Shown here piece by piece: positions 8,907 through 19,100 of a stretch of 64,000 nt of DNA; the stretch's first letter is position 1; every line of letters starts with the position of its first letter. The stretch is from Treponema sp. (GTDB lineage: Bacteria > Spirochaetota > Spirochaetia > Treponematales > Treponemataceae). The position numbers and the translations under genes were made by a program. Under the pieces are notes generated by a model. That model searched no databases and was not told the DNA's origin. It was given only the letters and a program-made list of their open reading frames with translations. The stretch is from assembly GCA_016293495.1 (NCBI GenBank), contig JAEDED010000009.1, forward strand, positions 26,435-90,434, read 5' to 3'.

Positions 8907-9083
8907 ATGGGAAGCAAGAAAAAAGGTGCTGTTGAACTTATCGCTTTACAGTGTTCAGAATGCAAACGCAAGAATTATACAACATCTAAGAACCGCAAAA
9001 ACATCCAGGGTAAGCTCGAATTGAACAAATACTGCCCATGGGACAAAAAGCACACATTGCACAAAGAAACAAAAATTAAATAA
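8907..9083 (+). CDS. rpmG: 50S ribosomal protein L33
   Basis: The 58-residue protein matches L33: ELIALQCSECKRKNYTT, then the Asn/Arg-rich turn and KLELNKYCP, ending in HTLHKETKIK. AGGAG stands 8 bases before the ATG. It has the zinc-binding (C+) layout, but the fourth cysteine is missing: the second pair reads CPWD rather than CPxC. It lies between two tRNA genes and ahead of secE-nusG, as in other treponemes. Confidence 0.95.
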   Translation: MGSKKKGAVELIALQCSECKRKNYTTSKNRKNIQGKLELNKYCPWDKKHTLHKETKIK

Positions 9084-9133
9084 TTTTTGTTATTAAAATG
9101 TTAATTAAACTGCTTCGGCAGTTGGTTATATTT

Positions 9134-9206
9134 AGGTCAGTAGTTCAGTTGGTAGAGCATCGGTCTCCAAAACCGAGTGTCGCGGGTTCGAGTCCTGCCT
9201 GGCCTG
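9134..9206 (+). tRNA. tRNA-Trp (CCA)
   Basis: The acceptor AGGTCAG/CTGGCCT, anticodon loop CTCCAAA (anticodon CCA) and T arm GCGGGTTCGAGTCCTGC fold normally. It lies between rpmG and secE, the usual bacterial place for tRNA-Trp. Confidence 0.95.
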
Positions 9207-9239
9207 TTATTTTCTTTTTAAAGAATAGTTGAGGATATT

Positions 9240-9443
9240 ATGGCTAAAAAGACAAACGAAGCTAAAAAATCAAGTTTTTTCAGAGAATGTGTTGGTGAAT
9301 TGAAAAAAGTTACATGGCCAACAAAAGATGACGTTTGGGCTTCTGTAAAAGTAGTAATCGCCCTGTCTATTCTTATGGCACTTCTTCTCGGGGGATTAGA
9401 CCTAGGTTTCGGTAGTTTGTTCGAGTTCCTTTTGACTAAATAA
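9240..9443 (+). CDS. secE: Preprotein translocase subunit SecE
   Basis: SecE clamps SecY in the Sec channel of the inner membrane. The 67-residue single-span form has the conserved amphipathic helix with ELKKVTWPTKDDVW, followed by a membrane segment rich in Leu, Ala and Ile. It is the short form, as in most bacteria other than enterics, and lies 14 bases before nusG. Confidence 0.95.
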   Translation: MAKKTNEAKKSSFFRECVGELKKVTWPTKDDVWASVKVVIALSILMALLLGGLDLGFGSLFEFLLTK

Positions 9444-9457
9444 TTAAGGAGAGACCT

Positions 9458-10021
9458 ATGGCTAAAAACTGGTACATTCTTCATACTTATACAGGTTACG
9501 AAGGTAAAATCGAAAGAACAATCCGTACTATGCTCGAAGCTGGTGATTTGGATTCAAACATTGTCTGCGATGTAAAGGTACCTGTTGAAGAAGTTGTAGA
9601 AATCAAAGACGGTAAAAAACGCTCACGCAAAAATAAATTCCTTCCTGGTTACATCATGCTTGAACTTGATCTTCCTGATTTAGGATGGAAAGCAACTTGT
9701 AACGGCATTCGCCGCATCCAGGGTGTTACAGGCTTCGTTGGTACAAACCCAAGCGAAAGACCTCGTCCTATTTCTGTAGAAGAAGCTAAAAACCTTCTTC
9801 AGAAAGCCGGCGAAATCAAAGGTGAAAAACCAGTACATATTAAACAGACATTTGCTATCGGCGACCAGGTTAAAATTACTGACGGTCCATTCGCTACATT
9901 CAGCGGCGCAGTTGAAGAAGTTAATATGGAAAAAGAAAAACTTCGTGTTATGGTACAGATCTTCGGTCGTGCTACACCAGTTGAAGTTGATCTTTTACAG
10001 GTAGAAAAACTGGTTAACTAA
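9458..10021 (+). CDS. nusG: Transcription termination/antitermination factor NusG
   Basis: The 187-residue protein has an NGN domain starting KNWYILHTYTGYEGKIE with the FLPGYIML motif and a C-terminal KOW domain (FAIGDQVKITDGPFATFSG). NusG binds the RNA polymerase clamp and links it to Rho and the ribosome. A strong AAGGAGAG precedes the ATG. Confidence 0.97.
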   Translation: MAKNWYILHTYTGYEGKIERTIRTMLEAGDLDSNIVCDVKVPVEEVVEIKDGKKRSRKNKFLPGYIMLELDLPDLGWKATCNGIRRIQGVTGFVGTNPSERPRPISVEEAKNLLQKAGEIKGEKPVHIKQTFAIGDQVKITDGPFATFSGAVEEVNMEKEKLRVMVQIFGRATPVEVDLLQVEKLVN

Positions 10022-10178
10022 ACCGGTTTTAAGTTAGTTTTATTTGCAATTCAGGCTCAACTAAAGTTGAGATTATATACCTGATTTTGGGAGAAGTATC
10101 GGTCCGTTGGGCGTCAGGCACTTCGCTAGAAATGGGAACGACGGTTCCCTTTCACACCAATCTAAGGAGAAACCAAAA
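10022..10178 (+). promoter_or_regulatory. Leader of the rplK operon
   Basis: This non-coding leader contains a perfect 7-bp stem CTCAACT/AGTTGAG (10056-10071) and GGGAAC/GTTCCC with a 4-base loop (10134-10149), followed by AAGGAGA for rplK. By analogy with other bacteria it may hold an L1 binding site; that is an inference. Confidence 0.5.
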
Positions 10179-10610
10179 ATGGCAAAAAAGCAAGTAACAG
10201 CTCAGATCAAATTGCAGTGTCCTGCAGGATCGGCAACACCTGCTCCACCAGTAGGACCAGCATTGGGACCTCACGGTGTTCCAGCTCCAAAATTTGTTCA
10301 GGAATTCAACGACAGAACTAAGTCTATGGAAAAAGGACTTATCATCCCTGTAGTTATCTCTGTTTATTCTGACAAATCATTCACATTTATTCTCAAGACT
10401 CCACCAGCAGCAGTTCTTATCAAAAAGGCTTGCAAACTCGACAAGGGTTCTGGCAATCCACTTCGCGATAAAGTTGCAAAGTTGTCACAGAAGGATCTTG
10501 AAGAAATCGCAAAAACAAAGATGCCTGATATCAGTGCAAACGATATCGAAGCAGCTAAAAAAATCATCGCAGGTACTGCACGCAGTATGGGCGTAGAAGT
10601 GGAGGCCTAA
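10179..10610 (+). CDS. rplK: 50S ribosomal protein L11
   Basis: The 143-residue protein begins MAKKQVTAQIKLQCPAG and has the proline-rich loop with PAPPVGPALGPHGV, typical of the L11 N-terminal domain that forms the GTPase-associated centre. An upstream in-frame start at 10107 would add 24 unrelated residues; the ATG at 10179 has AAGGAGA in the right place. rplA follows directly. Confidence 0.97.
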   Translation: MAKKQVTAQIKLQCPAGSATPAPPVGPALGPHGVPAPKFVQEFNDRTKSMEKGLIIPVVISVYSDKSFTFILKTPPAAVLIKKACKLDKGSGNPLRDKVAKLSQKDLEEIAKTKMPDISANDIEAAKKIIAGTARSMGVEVEA

Positions 10611-11291
10611 ATGAAACACGGAAAGAAATATCGCGCATCATTGGCCAAATACGATTTAGCTAAAAAATATGATGTAGCTGCAGCATGTAAAATGGTTCAG
10701 GACATGAAGTTCGCTAAATTCGACGAAACAGTTGAAGCTCACGTTTCACTTCGTCTCGGAAAGAGCGACACAGTTCGTGATACTTTGGTATTCCCTAACC
10801 AGTTTAAAGCTGAAAAGAAAGTATTGGTATTCTGTAAAGAAGATCGTATCAAGGAAGCTCTTGATGCAGGTGCTGCATTTGCAGGTGCTGATGAATACAT
10901 CGAAAAAGTTAAGGGCGGATGGCTCGACTTCGATGTAGCAGTTGCTACTCCAGACATGATGAAAGACGTAGGACGTCTTGGTATGGTACTCGGCCGCAAA
11001 GGTCTTATGCCTAACCCAAAAACTGGAACAGTTACAGTTGATATCGCTAAAGCTATCGCTGAATTGAAGAAAGGTCGTACAGAATACCGCGCTGACAAAG
11101 GTGGTGTAGTACATATCGCAGTTGGTAAGTGCTCAATGGATGCAGATAAAGTTGCAGAAAACATTAAAACACTTATTTCTGAAATCAACAGAAAGAAACC
11201 AGCTGATGCAAAAGCTGACTATGTTCAGACTGTATCAGTAAGCTCTTCAATGGGTCCTGGTGTATGGGTTGATGTAAAGGAAGGAGAGTAA
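10611..11291 (+). CDS. rplA: 50S ribosomal protein L1
   Basis: The 226-residue protein starts directly after the rplK stop. It has the L1 signature GRLGMVLGRKGLMPNPKTGTV, and ends with MGPGVWVDV. L1 forms the mobile stalk near the E site and commonly represses this operon by binding its leader. Confidence 0.97.
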   Translation: MKHGKKYRASLAKYDLAKKYDVAAACKMVQDMKFAKFDETVEAHVSLRLGKSDTVRDTLVFPNQFKAEKKVLVFCKEDRIKEALDAGAAFAGADEYIEKVKGGWLDFDVAVATPDMMKDVGRLGMVLGRKGLMPNPKTGTVTVDIAKAIAELKKGRTEYRADKGGVVHIAVGKCSMDADKVAENIKTLISEINRKKPADAKADYVQTVSVSSSMGPGVWVDVKEGE

Positions 11292-11294
11292 TAG

Positions 11295-11909
11295 ATGGCA
11301 ATCGCAAACAAAGTTCAGCCTGCTAAAGCAGCAGCTATTGAATCTGCTAAACAGACACTCGGTGAATACAATGACTTCATCTTTGCTAACTACCGCGGTC
11401 TTACAGTAGAACAGATTACTACTCTTCGTGATAAACTCCGCGAAAGCAATTCTACAATCAAAGTTATCAAAAATAACTTTGCTAAAATTGCATTCAAAGA
11501 TTTGAACGTTGAAAACGTTGAAGATTATCTTTCAGGCCCAACAGCAATCGCTATGGCTAAAGAAGATTCGAACGAAACAGCAAAAATCCTTTTCGATTTT
11601 GCTAAAGACGTTCCAGCACTCGAAATCAAAGGTGCTTACGTAAATAAAGAAATTTACGATGCAGCTAAAATCGAAGCTTATTCAAAGGTTCCAGGCAAGA
11701 AACAGCTTATCGCTATGCTCATGTCTGCTATCAATGGACCAGCTCAGAAACTCGCTGCAACATTGCAGGCTTATGTTGAAAAGCTTGAAAAAGAAGGTCC
11801 AGCTGCAGCAGCTCCAAAAGCAGAAGCAGCACCTGCAGAAGCTGCACCAGCAGCTGAAGCACCAGCAGCAGAAGCAGCACCAGCTGCAGAAGCTCCAGCA
11901 GCTGAATAA
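11295..11909 (+). CDS. rplJ: 50S ribosomal protein L10
   Basis: The N-terminal domain is normal L10 (NYRGLTVEQITTLRDKLRE and KVIKNNFAKIA), which anchors L7/L12 dimers at the base of the stalk. After about residue 172 there is an unusual low-complexity tail made of Ala, Pro and Glu in repeated AEAAPA blocks. A similar Ala/Glu/Pro tail ends the small zinc-ribbon protein at 39305. Confidence 0.96.
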   Translation: MAIANKVQPAKAAAIESAKQTLGEYNDFIFANYRGLTVEQITTLRDKLRESNSTIKVIKNNFAKIAFKDLNVENVEDYLSGPTAIAMAKEDSNETAKILFDFAKDVPALEIKGAYVNKEIYDAAKIEAYSKVPGKKQLIAMLMSAINGPAQKLAATLQAYVEKLEKEGPAAAAPKAEAAPAEAAPAAEAPAAEAAPAAEAPAAE

Positions 11910-11917
11910 TTCAGCCG

Positions 11918-11969
11918 CTTAAAACATTATTTAAGCACGGTCAGGCTTCATAGCTGTCGACTGTCCGTG
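11918..11969 (+). promoter_or_regulatory. Two stacked hairpins between rplJ and rplL
   Basis: CTTAAA/TTTAAG (11918-11935) is followed at once by an 8-bp stem with one mismatch (CACGG-T-CAG with CTG-T-CCGTG, 11936-11969). There is no T tract, so it is more likely a processing or stability element, which would fit the need for extra L7/L12. Confidence 0.55.
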
Positions 11970-12069
11970 TTACAAATAGCAGAAGTTTTCTTGTGATTAC
12001 TTACTGCAGCGTTTCTTAACAAGTTTAAGAAAACGAAAAAAACATATTTATATTTATGGAGAAGACAAT

Positions 12070-12450
12070 ATGGCAGCTCTCACAAATGATCAGATTCTTG
12101 ATGCAATCGCATCTATGTCAGTTCTTGAAGCTTCAGAACTCGTTAAAGCAATGGAAGAAAAATTCGGTGTAACAGCAGCAGTTGCAGTAGCAGCAGCTCC
12201 TGGTGCAGCAGCTGGTGGAGCAGCAGAAGAAGAACAGTCAGAATTCACTGTAACTCTTGACAGCTTCGATGCAGCTAAAAAGATCGGTGTTATTAAGGCA
12301 GTTAAAGCTCTTACTAACCTTGGTCTTGGTGAAGCAAAAGCTCTCGTTGAAGGTGCTCCAGCAACAGTTAAAGAAGGACTTTCTAAAGCTGATGCAGACA
12401 AATGGATTGCTGAAATCGAAGCAGCTGGTGGTAAATGTTCAAAGAAATAA
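12070..12450 (+). CDS. rplL: 50S ribosomal protein L7/L12
   Basis: The 126-residue protein has the N-terminal dimerisation helix (DAIASMSVLEASELVKAMEE), an Ala/Gly-rich hinge around residues 37-55, and the C-terminal factor-binding domain with KIGVIKAVKALTNLGLGEAK. GGAGA precedes the ATG. Confidence 0.97.
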   Translation: MAALTNDQILDAIASMSVLEASELVKAMEEKFGVTAAVAVAAAPGAAAGGAAEEEQSEFTVTLDSFDAAKKIGVIKAVKALTNLGLGEAKALVEGAPATVKEGLSKADADKWIAEIEAAGGKCSKK

Positions 12451-12490
12451 GTTTTTTAGACTTATTTCCTGAATAAATCTATCATAAAAA

Positions 12491-12527
12491 CTAAGGCAGA
12501 CACGGATTTTTCCGGCGTCTGCTTTAG
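12491..12527 (+). terminator. Attenuator-like hairpin between rplL and rpoB
   Basis: CTAAGGCAGACACGGA and CCGGCGTCTGCTTTAG form a stem of about 15 bp around a T-rich loop. The T tract after it is poor, so it is probably a partial terminator or RNase III-type site that lowers rpoBC output relative to L7/L12. Confidence 0.7.
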
Positions 12528-12655
12528 TCGTTTAAATTGAAAAAAGTCATTTTACATAAAAACACTAAATAAGGCCTGATTTTTGTGCTGTGCGGAGTTT
12601 CCAAATGTAGCAAACTTCATGGACCGGAAGGTGTTTCTTGAAAATAGGGGTAAAA

Positions 12656-15600
12656 ATGTTCGCAAAAAGCCGGACTATTAACCGTCAGTATATCGGTAAA
12701 GATATTCAGGAATTCATGGATGTTCCTAATCTTATCGATATCCAAACTTCTTCTTACGAGTATTTCCTTCAGAAAGAAAAATTAGAAAATGGAGAACCAT
12801 TGCTTAACCAGGGTCTTCAGGAAGTATTCACATCAACTTTCCCAATTGAAAGTCCTAATGGCGATATGTCCTTAGAGTACGAATTCTACGAACTTGATAC
12901 AGAAAATATCAAGTTTTCTGAATTTGAATGCAAACAGAAGGGACTTACTTATGCAGTTCCATTGAAGGCTCGTATCAATTTGAACTTCCTTCAGACTGGT
13001 GCAATTCTTCAGAAAGATATTTACATGGGTGATATTCCTCTCATGACTGATCGTGGTACATTTATTATCAACGGTGCAGAACGCGTTGTTGTATCACAGA
13101 TTCATCGTTCACCTGGTGTAATTTTTAATCACGAAAAAAACGTTTTCGGTAGCCGTATCATTCCTTACCGTGGATCATGGCTTGAATTCGAAATCGATCA
13201 GAAAAAAGATTTGATTTATGCAAAGATCGACCGTAAAAAGAAGATCCTTGGAACAATCTTCCTTCGCGCTTTAGGATATGAAACTCGCGAAGAAATTATT
13301 AAACAGTTCTACATGACAGAATCAACAAAAGTTTCAGATTCTCGCGATGTTCGTGATGGTCTTGTAAACAAGGTTCTTTCAAAGGCTGTAATGATTAAAG
13401 ATGCAGACAGCGGTGAAGAAAAGAAACTTTATCCAGCTGGACAGCGTCTCCATCCACATGAAATTGATGAACTTATTGCTAACGGAATTAAGAGCATCGA
13501 AATCATTAAATTTAATGCAGGAAAAGGTGACAACAAGAATGCTTCACTTGATTCTGATGTAATCATCAACTGTTTCGAACGCGAAGAAATTAAATTCGCT
13601 AAAGAAGGTGCAGATAATGATGAACCTACAAAAGAAGATGCATTGTCAGCAGTTTACTCGGTATTAATGCCTGGTGAACCAATGACTGTTGAAGCTGCAG
13701 AAAAAGACCTTAACTCTACATTCTTCTCTTCAAGAAGATATGACCTTGGTCGTGTTGGACGCTATAAGCTCAATAAAAAATTTGACTACAGTGAACCTGT
13801 AGAAGAACATACACTGGTAAAAGAAGACATCATTCAGACAATGAAATTCCTCATCAAAGTATACATTGGTGAAGAACAGACTGACGATATCGACCACCTT
13901 GGTAATCGTCGTATCCGTTCAGTTGGTGAATTGATGACTAACTCACTCAAGACAGCTTTTGCACGTATGGAACGTATTGCAAAAGAAAGAATGAGTCTTA
14001 AAGAAACTGAAACAATGAAGCCACAGGATTTGATTTCAATCAAACCTATCGTAGCTTCAATCAAAGAATTCTTTGGTTCATCACAGTTGTCTCAGTTCAT
14101 GGATCAGGTTAACCCTCTTGCTGAACTTACACACAAGAGACGTCTTAACGCTTTGGGACCTGGTGGTTTGAGCCGTGACCGTGCCGGATTTGAAGTACGT
14201 GATATTCACTATACTCACTATGGCCGCATGTGTCCTATTGAAACACCTGAAGGACCAAATATTGGTTTGATCGTTTCTCTTGCTATTTATACTCGTGTTA
14301 ATGATTACGGATTCCTTGAAGCTCCATTCCGCAAAGTTAAGAACGGAAAGGCTACAAAAGAAGTTGAATATTTGTCAGCTATGGATGAAGACAAATATAC
14401 AATCGGTCAGATTGCAGAAGGTATGAAATCTGACGGTTCGTTCTCATCAGACATGATTTCAGTTCGTCACCGTGGTGACTACTCATTCCGTAGCCCAGAA
14501 GATATTCAGTACATGGATGTTTCTCCACGTCAGGTAATTTCTGTTTCAGCTGCTCTTATTCCATTCCTTGAACACGACGATGCTAACCGTGCGCTCATGG
14601 GTTGTAACATGCAGCGTCAGGCTGTACCTTTGTTGTTCCCAGAACCACCTTACGTTGGAACTGGTATGGAAAAGAAATGTGCTTATGACTCTGGTGTTCT
14701 TGTTAAAGCTAAACGCCCAGGTGAAGTTGTATACGTTTCATCTGAATGCGTAAAAGTAAAACCAGAAGGCGCTAAACGCGGCGAACTTGATGAATATGTA
14801 TTGCTCAAATATCAGCGTACTAACCAGGATACTTGTTACCACCAGAGACCTACAGTTAATGTTGGTGAAAAAGTAGAAAAGGGAAGTGTTCTTGCTGACG
14901 GACCTGCAACATTCAACGGAGAACTTGCTCTTGGACGCAACCTCCTCGTAGGATTCGTTCCTTGGAACGGATACAACTACGAAGACGCCGTACTTATCAG
15001 CAAACGCGTTGTAAAAGAAGATATGTATACTTCTATCCACATCAAGGAATTCCAGACAGAAATCCGCGAAACAAAACTTGGACCAGAACGCATTACACGT
15101 GATGTTCCAAACACAGCAGAAAAGAATCTTGATAACCTTGATAAAGAAGGTATCATCCGCATTGGTGCTAAAGTACGTGCAGGCGATATCCTTGTTGGTA
15201 AAGTAACACCAAAGAGTGAAGCAGAAACAACTCCAGAATTTAAGTTGTTGAACTCTATCTTCGGTGAAAAAGCTAAAGAAGTTCGCGACAGTTCACTTAA
15301 AGTTCCACACGGAATCGAAGGTGTTGTAATTGATGTTCAGCGTATGCGCAGAAACGAAGGTGACGATTTGAATCCTGGCGTTGATGAAGTTGTAAAAGTT
15401 CTCATCGCTAACAAACGTAAACTCCGTGAAGGTGATAAGATGGCCGGACGCCACGGAAACAAAGGTGTCGTATCTCGTATCCTTCCTGAAGAAGACATGC
15501 CATACCTCGAAGACGGAACTCCACTTGATGTTTGTTTGAACCCACTTGGTGTACCTTCTCGTATGAACATTGGACAGATCATGGAATCAGAACTTGGTAT

Positions 15601-16198
15601 CGCAGGTAAATACCTCAATCAGTTCTTTGAACTTCCTGTATTCCAGTCACCTAGCCAGGAACAGATTGGTAAAAAACTCGAAGAGGCTGGATTGAACAAA
15701 AACTGTAAACAGATTGTTCGCGATGGCCGCACTGGTGAACCATTCGTTAACCCAATCTTCGTAGGTGTTATTTACTACCTCAAATTGGCTCACTTGGTTG
15801 ATGATAAGATGCACGCTCGTTCAACAGGTCCTTACTCACTCGTTACTCAGCAGCCACTTGGTGGTAAAGCTCAGTTCGGTGGTCAGCGTCTTGGAGAAAT
15901 GGAAGTATGGGCTCTCGAAGCTTACGGTGCAGCTAATACTCTCCAGGAAATGATGACAATTAAGTCAGACGATATGACAGGTCGTTCTAAAGCATATGAA
16001 GCTATTGTTAAGGGAGATCCTTCAACTCCAGCTGGTGTTCCAGAAGCATTCAACGTAATGGTACAGGAACTCCGAGGTTTGGCTCTCGACTTTACAATTT
16101 ATGATGATAAAGGTAAGCAGATTGCCCTTACTGAACGTGACCAGGAAATGATTGATAAAGCAGCTACTGGTTTCGACAAGGAGAATGCAAATGCGTGA
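12656..16198 (+). CDS. rpoB: RNA polymerase subunit beta
   Basis: The 1180-residue protein has all beta hallmarks: GTFIINGAERVVVSQIHRSPG, the rifampicin region (FFGSSQLSQFMDQVNPLAEL then THKRRLNALGPGGL), GGKAQFGGQRLGEMEVWALE, and the C-terminal switch region. I choose the ATG at 12656, with AGGGG in front, over a TTG at 12638. In the rifampicin cluster N is found at the position just before PLAEL, a residue reported in naturally rifampicin-resistant spirochaetes; this is a point to check, not a demonstrated phenotype. The 3' end overlaps rpoC by 8 bases. Confidence 0.98.
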   Translation: MFAKSRTINRQYIGKDIQEFMDVPNLIDIQTSSYEYFLQKEKLENGEPLLNQGLQEVFTSTFPIESPNGDMSLEYEFYELDTENIKFSEFECKQKGLTYAVPLKARINLNFLQTGAILQKDIYMGDIPLMTDRGTFIINGAERVVVSQIHRSPGVIFNHEKNVFGSRIIPYRGSWLEFEIDQKKDLIYAKIDRKKKILGTIFLRALGYETREEIIKQFYMTESTKVSDSRDVRDGLVNKVLSKAVMIKDADSGEEKKLYPAGQRLHPHEIDELIANGIKSIEIIKFNAGKGDNKNASLDSDVIINCFEREEIKFAKEGADNDEPTKEDALSAVYSVLMPGEPMTVEAAEKDLNSTFFSSRRYDLGRVGRYKLNKKFDYSEPVEEHTLVKEDIIQTMKFLIKVYIGEEQTDDIDHLGNRRIRSVGELMTNSLKTAFARMERIAKERMSLKETETMKPQDLISIKPIVASIKEFFGSSQLSQFMDQVNPLAELTHKRRLNALGPGGLSRDRAGFEVRDIHYTHYGRMCPIETPEGPNIGLIVSLAIYTRVNDYGFLEAPFRKVKNGKATKEVEYLSAMDEDKYTIGQIAEGMKSDGSFSSDMISVRHRGDYSFRSPEDIQYMDVSPRQVISVSAALIPFLEHDDANRALMGCNMQRQAVPLLFPEPPYVGTGMEKKCAYDSGVLVKAKRPGEVVYVSSECVKVKPEGAKRGELDEYVLLKYQRTNQDTCYHQRPTVNVGEKVEKGSVLADGPATFNGELALGRNLLVGFVPWNGYNYEDAVLISKRVVKEDMYTSIHIKEFQTEIRETKLGPERITRDVPNTAEKNLDNLDKEGIIRIGAKVRAGDILVGKVTPKSEAETTPEFKLLNSIFGEKAKEVRDSSLKVPHGIEGVVIDVQRMRRNEGDDLNPGVDEVVKVLIANKRKLREGDKMAGRHGNKGVVSRILPEEDMPYLEDGTPLDVCLNPLGVPSRMNIGQIMESELGIAGKYLNQFFELPVFQSPSQEQIGKKLEEAGLNKNCKQIVRDGRTGEPFVNPIFVGVIYYLKLAHLVDDKMHARSTGPYSLVTQQPLGGKAQFGGQRLGEMEVWALEAYGAANTLQEMMTIKSDDMTGRSKAYEAIVKGDPSTPAGVPEAFNVMVQELRGLALDFTIYDDKGKQIALTERDQEMIDKAATGFDKENANA

Positions 16199-19100
16199 TA
16201 TTCAGGATTTTGACTCAATCAGATTAAAGCTTGCTTCACCAGAAACTATTCGTCAGTGGTCTTATGGTGAAGTTAAGAAACCGGAAACAATTAACTACCG
16301 TACTCTCAGACCAGAGAAAGACGGTCTTTTCTGTGAACGCATTTTCGGTACTACAAAAGAATGGGAATGTTATTGTGGAAAATTCAAGAGCATTCGTTAC
16401 AAGGGTGTAATCTGTGACCGTTGTGGTGTTGAAGTTACTCACTTCAAAGTTCGCCGTGAACGTACTGGTCACATTGAACTTGCAGCTCCTGTAAGCCACA
16501 TCTGGTATTACCGCTCAGTTCCAAGCCGCATGGGTCTTTTGCTCGACCTTCAGGTTGCAGCACTCCGCTCTGTATTGTATTACGAAAAATATATCGTAAT
16601 CGATCCAGGTGATACTGACCTTAAGCAGAACCAGCTTCTTACAGAAGATGAATACATGGAAGCTGAAGAACGCTACGGTGGAACATTCCAGGCTGGAATG
16701 GGTGCTGAAGCAATCAAGACATTGCTTGAAAACCTTGACCTCGATGCTCTCGCAGCAGAACTTCGCGACAAGATGATCGAAAAAGGTGCTAAATCAGACA
16801 AGCGCCTTTTGAAGAGAATTGAAATTGTAGAAAACTTCCGCACATCTGGAAACAAAGCATCTTGGATGATCCTCGATGTAATTCCAGTTATGCCACCAGA
16901 TCTTCGTCCAATGGTACAGTTGGATGGTGGTCGTTTTGCAACTTCAGATCTTAACGATTTGTATCGTCGTGTAATTAACAGAAACAATCGTTTGAACAGA
17001 CTCATCGCTCTTTCTGCACCTGATATCATTATCAGAAACGAAAAGAGACTTCTTCAGGAAGCTGTAGATGGTTTGTTTGATAACTCTAAAAAGAAGCGCG
17101 TAGTAAAAGGTGCTTCTAACAGACCACTTAAATCTATTTCTGACATGATTAAAGGTAAACAGGGTCGTTTCCGCCAGAACCTTCTCGGTAAACGTGTTGA
17201 CTACTCTGGACGTTCTGTAATCGTTGTTGGACCAGAACTTAAACTCTGGCAGTGTGGTGTTCCTACAAAAATGGCTCTCGAATTGTTCAAGCCATTCATC
17301 ATGAAAAAACTTGTTGATAAACAGGTTGCATTCAATATTAAGAAAGCTAAACAGGTTGTAGAATCTGAAGCTCCAGAAGTATTTGCAATTCTTGATGAAG
17401 TTGTTCGGGAACATCCAGTTATGTTGAACCGTGCGCCTACATTGCACCGTCTTGGTATTCAGGCATTTGAACCTGTACTTGTTGAAGGTAAAGCTCTTAA
17501 ACTTCACCCACTCGCATGTAAAGCTTTCAATGCCGACTTTGATGGTGACCAGATGGCTATCCACGTTCCACTTACACAGGCTGCACAGATGGAATGTTGG
17601 ACATTGATGCTCTCAGCAAGAAACCTTCTTGACCCGGCTAACGGTAACGCTATCGTTGGTCCATCTCAGGACATGGTACTTGGTATTTACTACATGACTG
17701 CAGTTAAGCCAAAAGCAAAAGGAACAGGAAAACGTTTCTCTGATCCTGATGAAGTTCGCATGGCTGCTGAATGCGGTAACATCGAATGGCAGGCTTTGAT
17801 CAAAGTTCCAGCACCAAAAGATTCATTCAAAGAAGGCGCTTTCAAAAAAGGCGACATCATTGAAACAACTGCTGGTACACTTGCATTCAACGAAGCAATG
17901 CCAGAAGAAGTTAACTATCAGAACGAACAGCTCGGTGAAAAACAGCTCAAGAAGATGATTGAAAAAGTTTACAACTCAAAGGAACCTGGAAAAGGCGGAC
18001 CTTGGTTGACAATCAAAATGCTTGATGCAATCAAAGCTGTTGGATATAAGAACGCTACATTCTATGGAGCTACACTCTCTATGGAAGACATCATCATTCC
18101 TGCTGAAAAGAAGGCAATGATGGAAAAAGCAAATAAAGAAAACGAAAAGATCGTTAACGACGCTAAGAGAGGTACAATTACTTCAGAAGAACGTTACAAC
18201 AAAGTTACTGACCTTTGGTCAAAGACTAACGACGAACTTACTAAGAAGATGATGGATACTCTTAGAAAAGATAAAGACGGATTCAACACAATCTTTATGA
18301 TGGCTGAATCTGGAGCCCGCGGATCTCCAAAGCAGATCTCGCAGCTCGCTGCAATGCGTGGTTTGATGGCTAAACCTTCTGGAGACATCATCGAACTTCC
18401 AATCCGTTCAAACTTCTATGAAGGTTTGTCGGTTATCGAATACTTCATCTCAACATCTGGTGCCCGCAAAGGTCTCTCAGATACAGCGCTTAAGACAGCC
18501 GATGCCGGTTACATGACTCGTCGTCTTGTTGACGTTGCTCAGGATGTAGTAGTTAACGAAGAAGATTGTGGAACAATCAATGGTATTGATTACGCAGCAA
18601 TTAAAGAGGGTGATGAAATTGTTGAACCAATTTCAAAACGTATTGTTGGACACTTTACAATTGAACGCGTTGTAGACCCAATGACTGGTGATTTGATTTG
18701 TGACGTAAACTCTTACATTACAGATGAACTTGCTAAACAGATTGAAGAAGCTGGTGTTGAAAAAGTTAAACTCCGCACAGTACTTACTTGTGAAGCTAAA
18801 CATGGTATTTGTGTTAAGTGTTATGGTAAGAACCTTGCTCGTAACAAGATCGTTGAAATCGGTGAAGCTGTAGGTATTATTGCCGCTCAGTCAATCGGTC
18901 AGCCTGGTACACAGTTAACCATGCGTACATTCCACGTCGGTGGTACTGCGTCTAAAGCAACAGAAGATAACCGCATCGTACTCAAATACCCTGCAATTAT
19001 TGAAGATGTTGTTGGTGCTCACGTTGTTACAAAAGATAAGAACTGGCTCTTTACTCGTAAAGGTTACATGAACGTATCCCGCATTCTTGCAAGCTTTGAA

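Noticed and set aside
8729..8971. Reverse-strand reading frame of 80 residues
   Set aside because: It covers the tRNA-Thr gene and the start of rpmG on the other strand and has no family-like features.
9822..10004. Forward frame inside nusG
   Set aside because: It is a shadow in another frame of a well-supported gene.
12638..12655. Upstream TTG start for rpoB
   Set aside because: It lies before the AGGGG ribosome site that fits the ATG at 12656.
16944..17564. 206-residue reverse frame inside rpoC
   Set aside because: Its composition is that of an antisense shadow (rich in Phe, Asn, Cys) and rpoC is certain.
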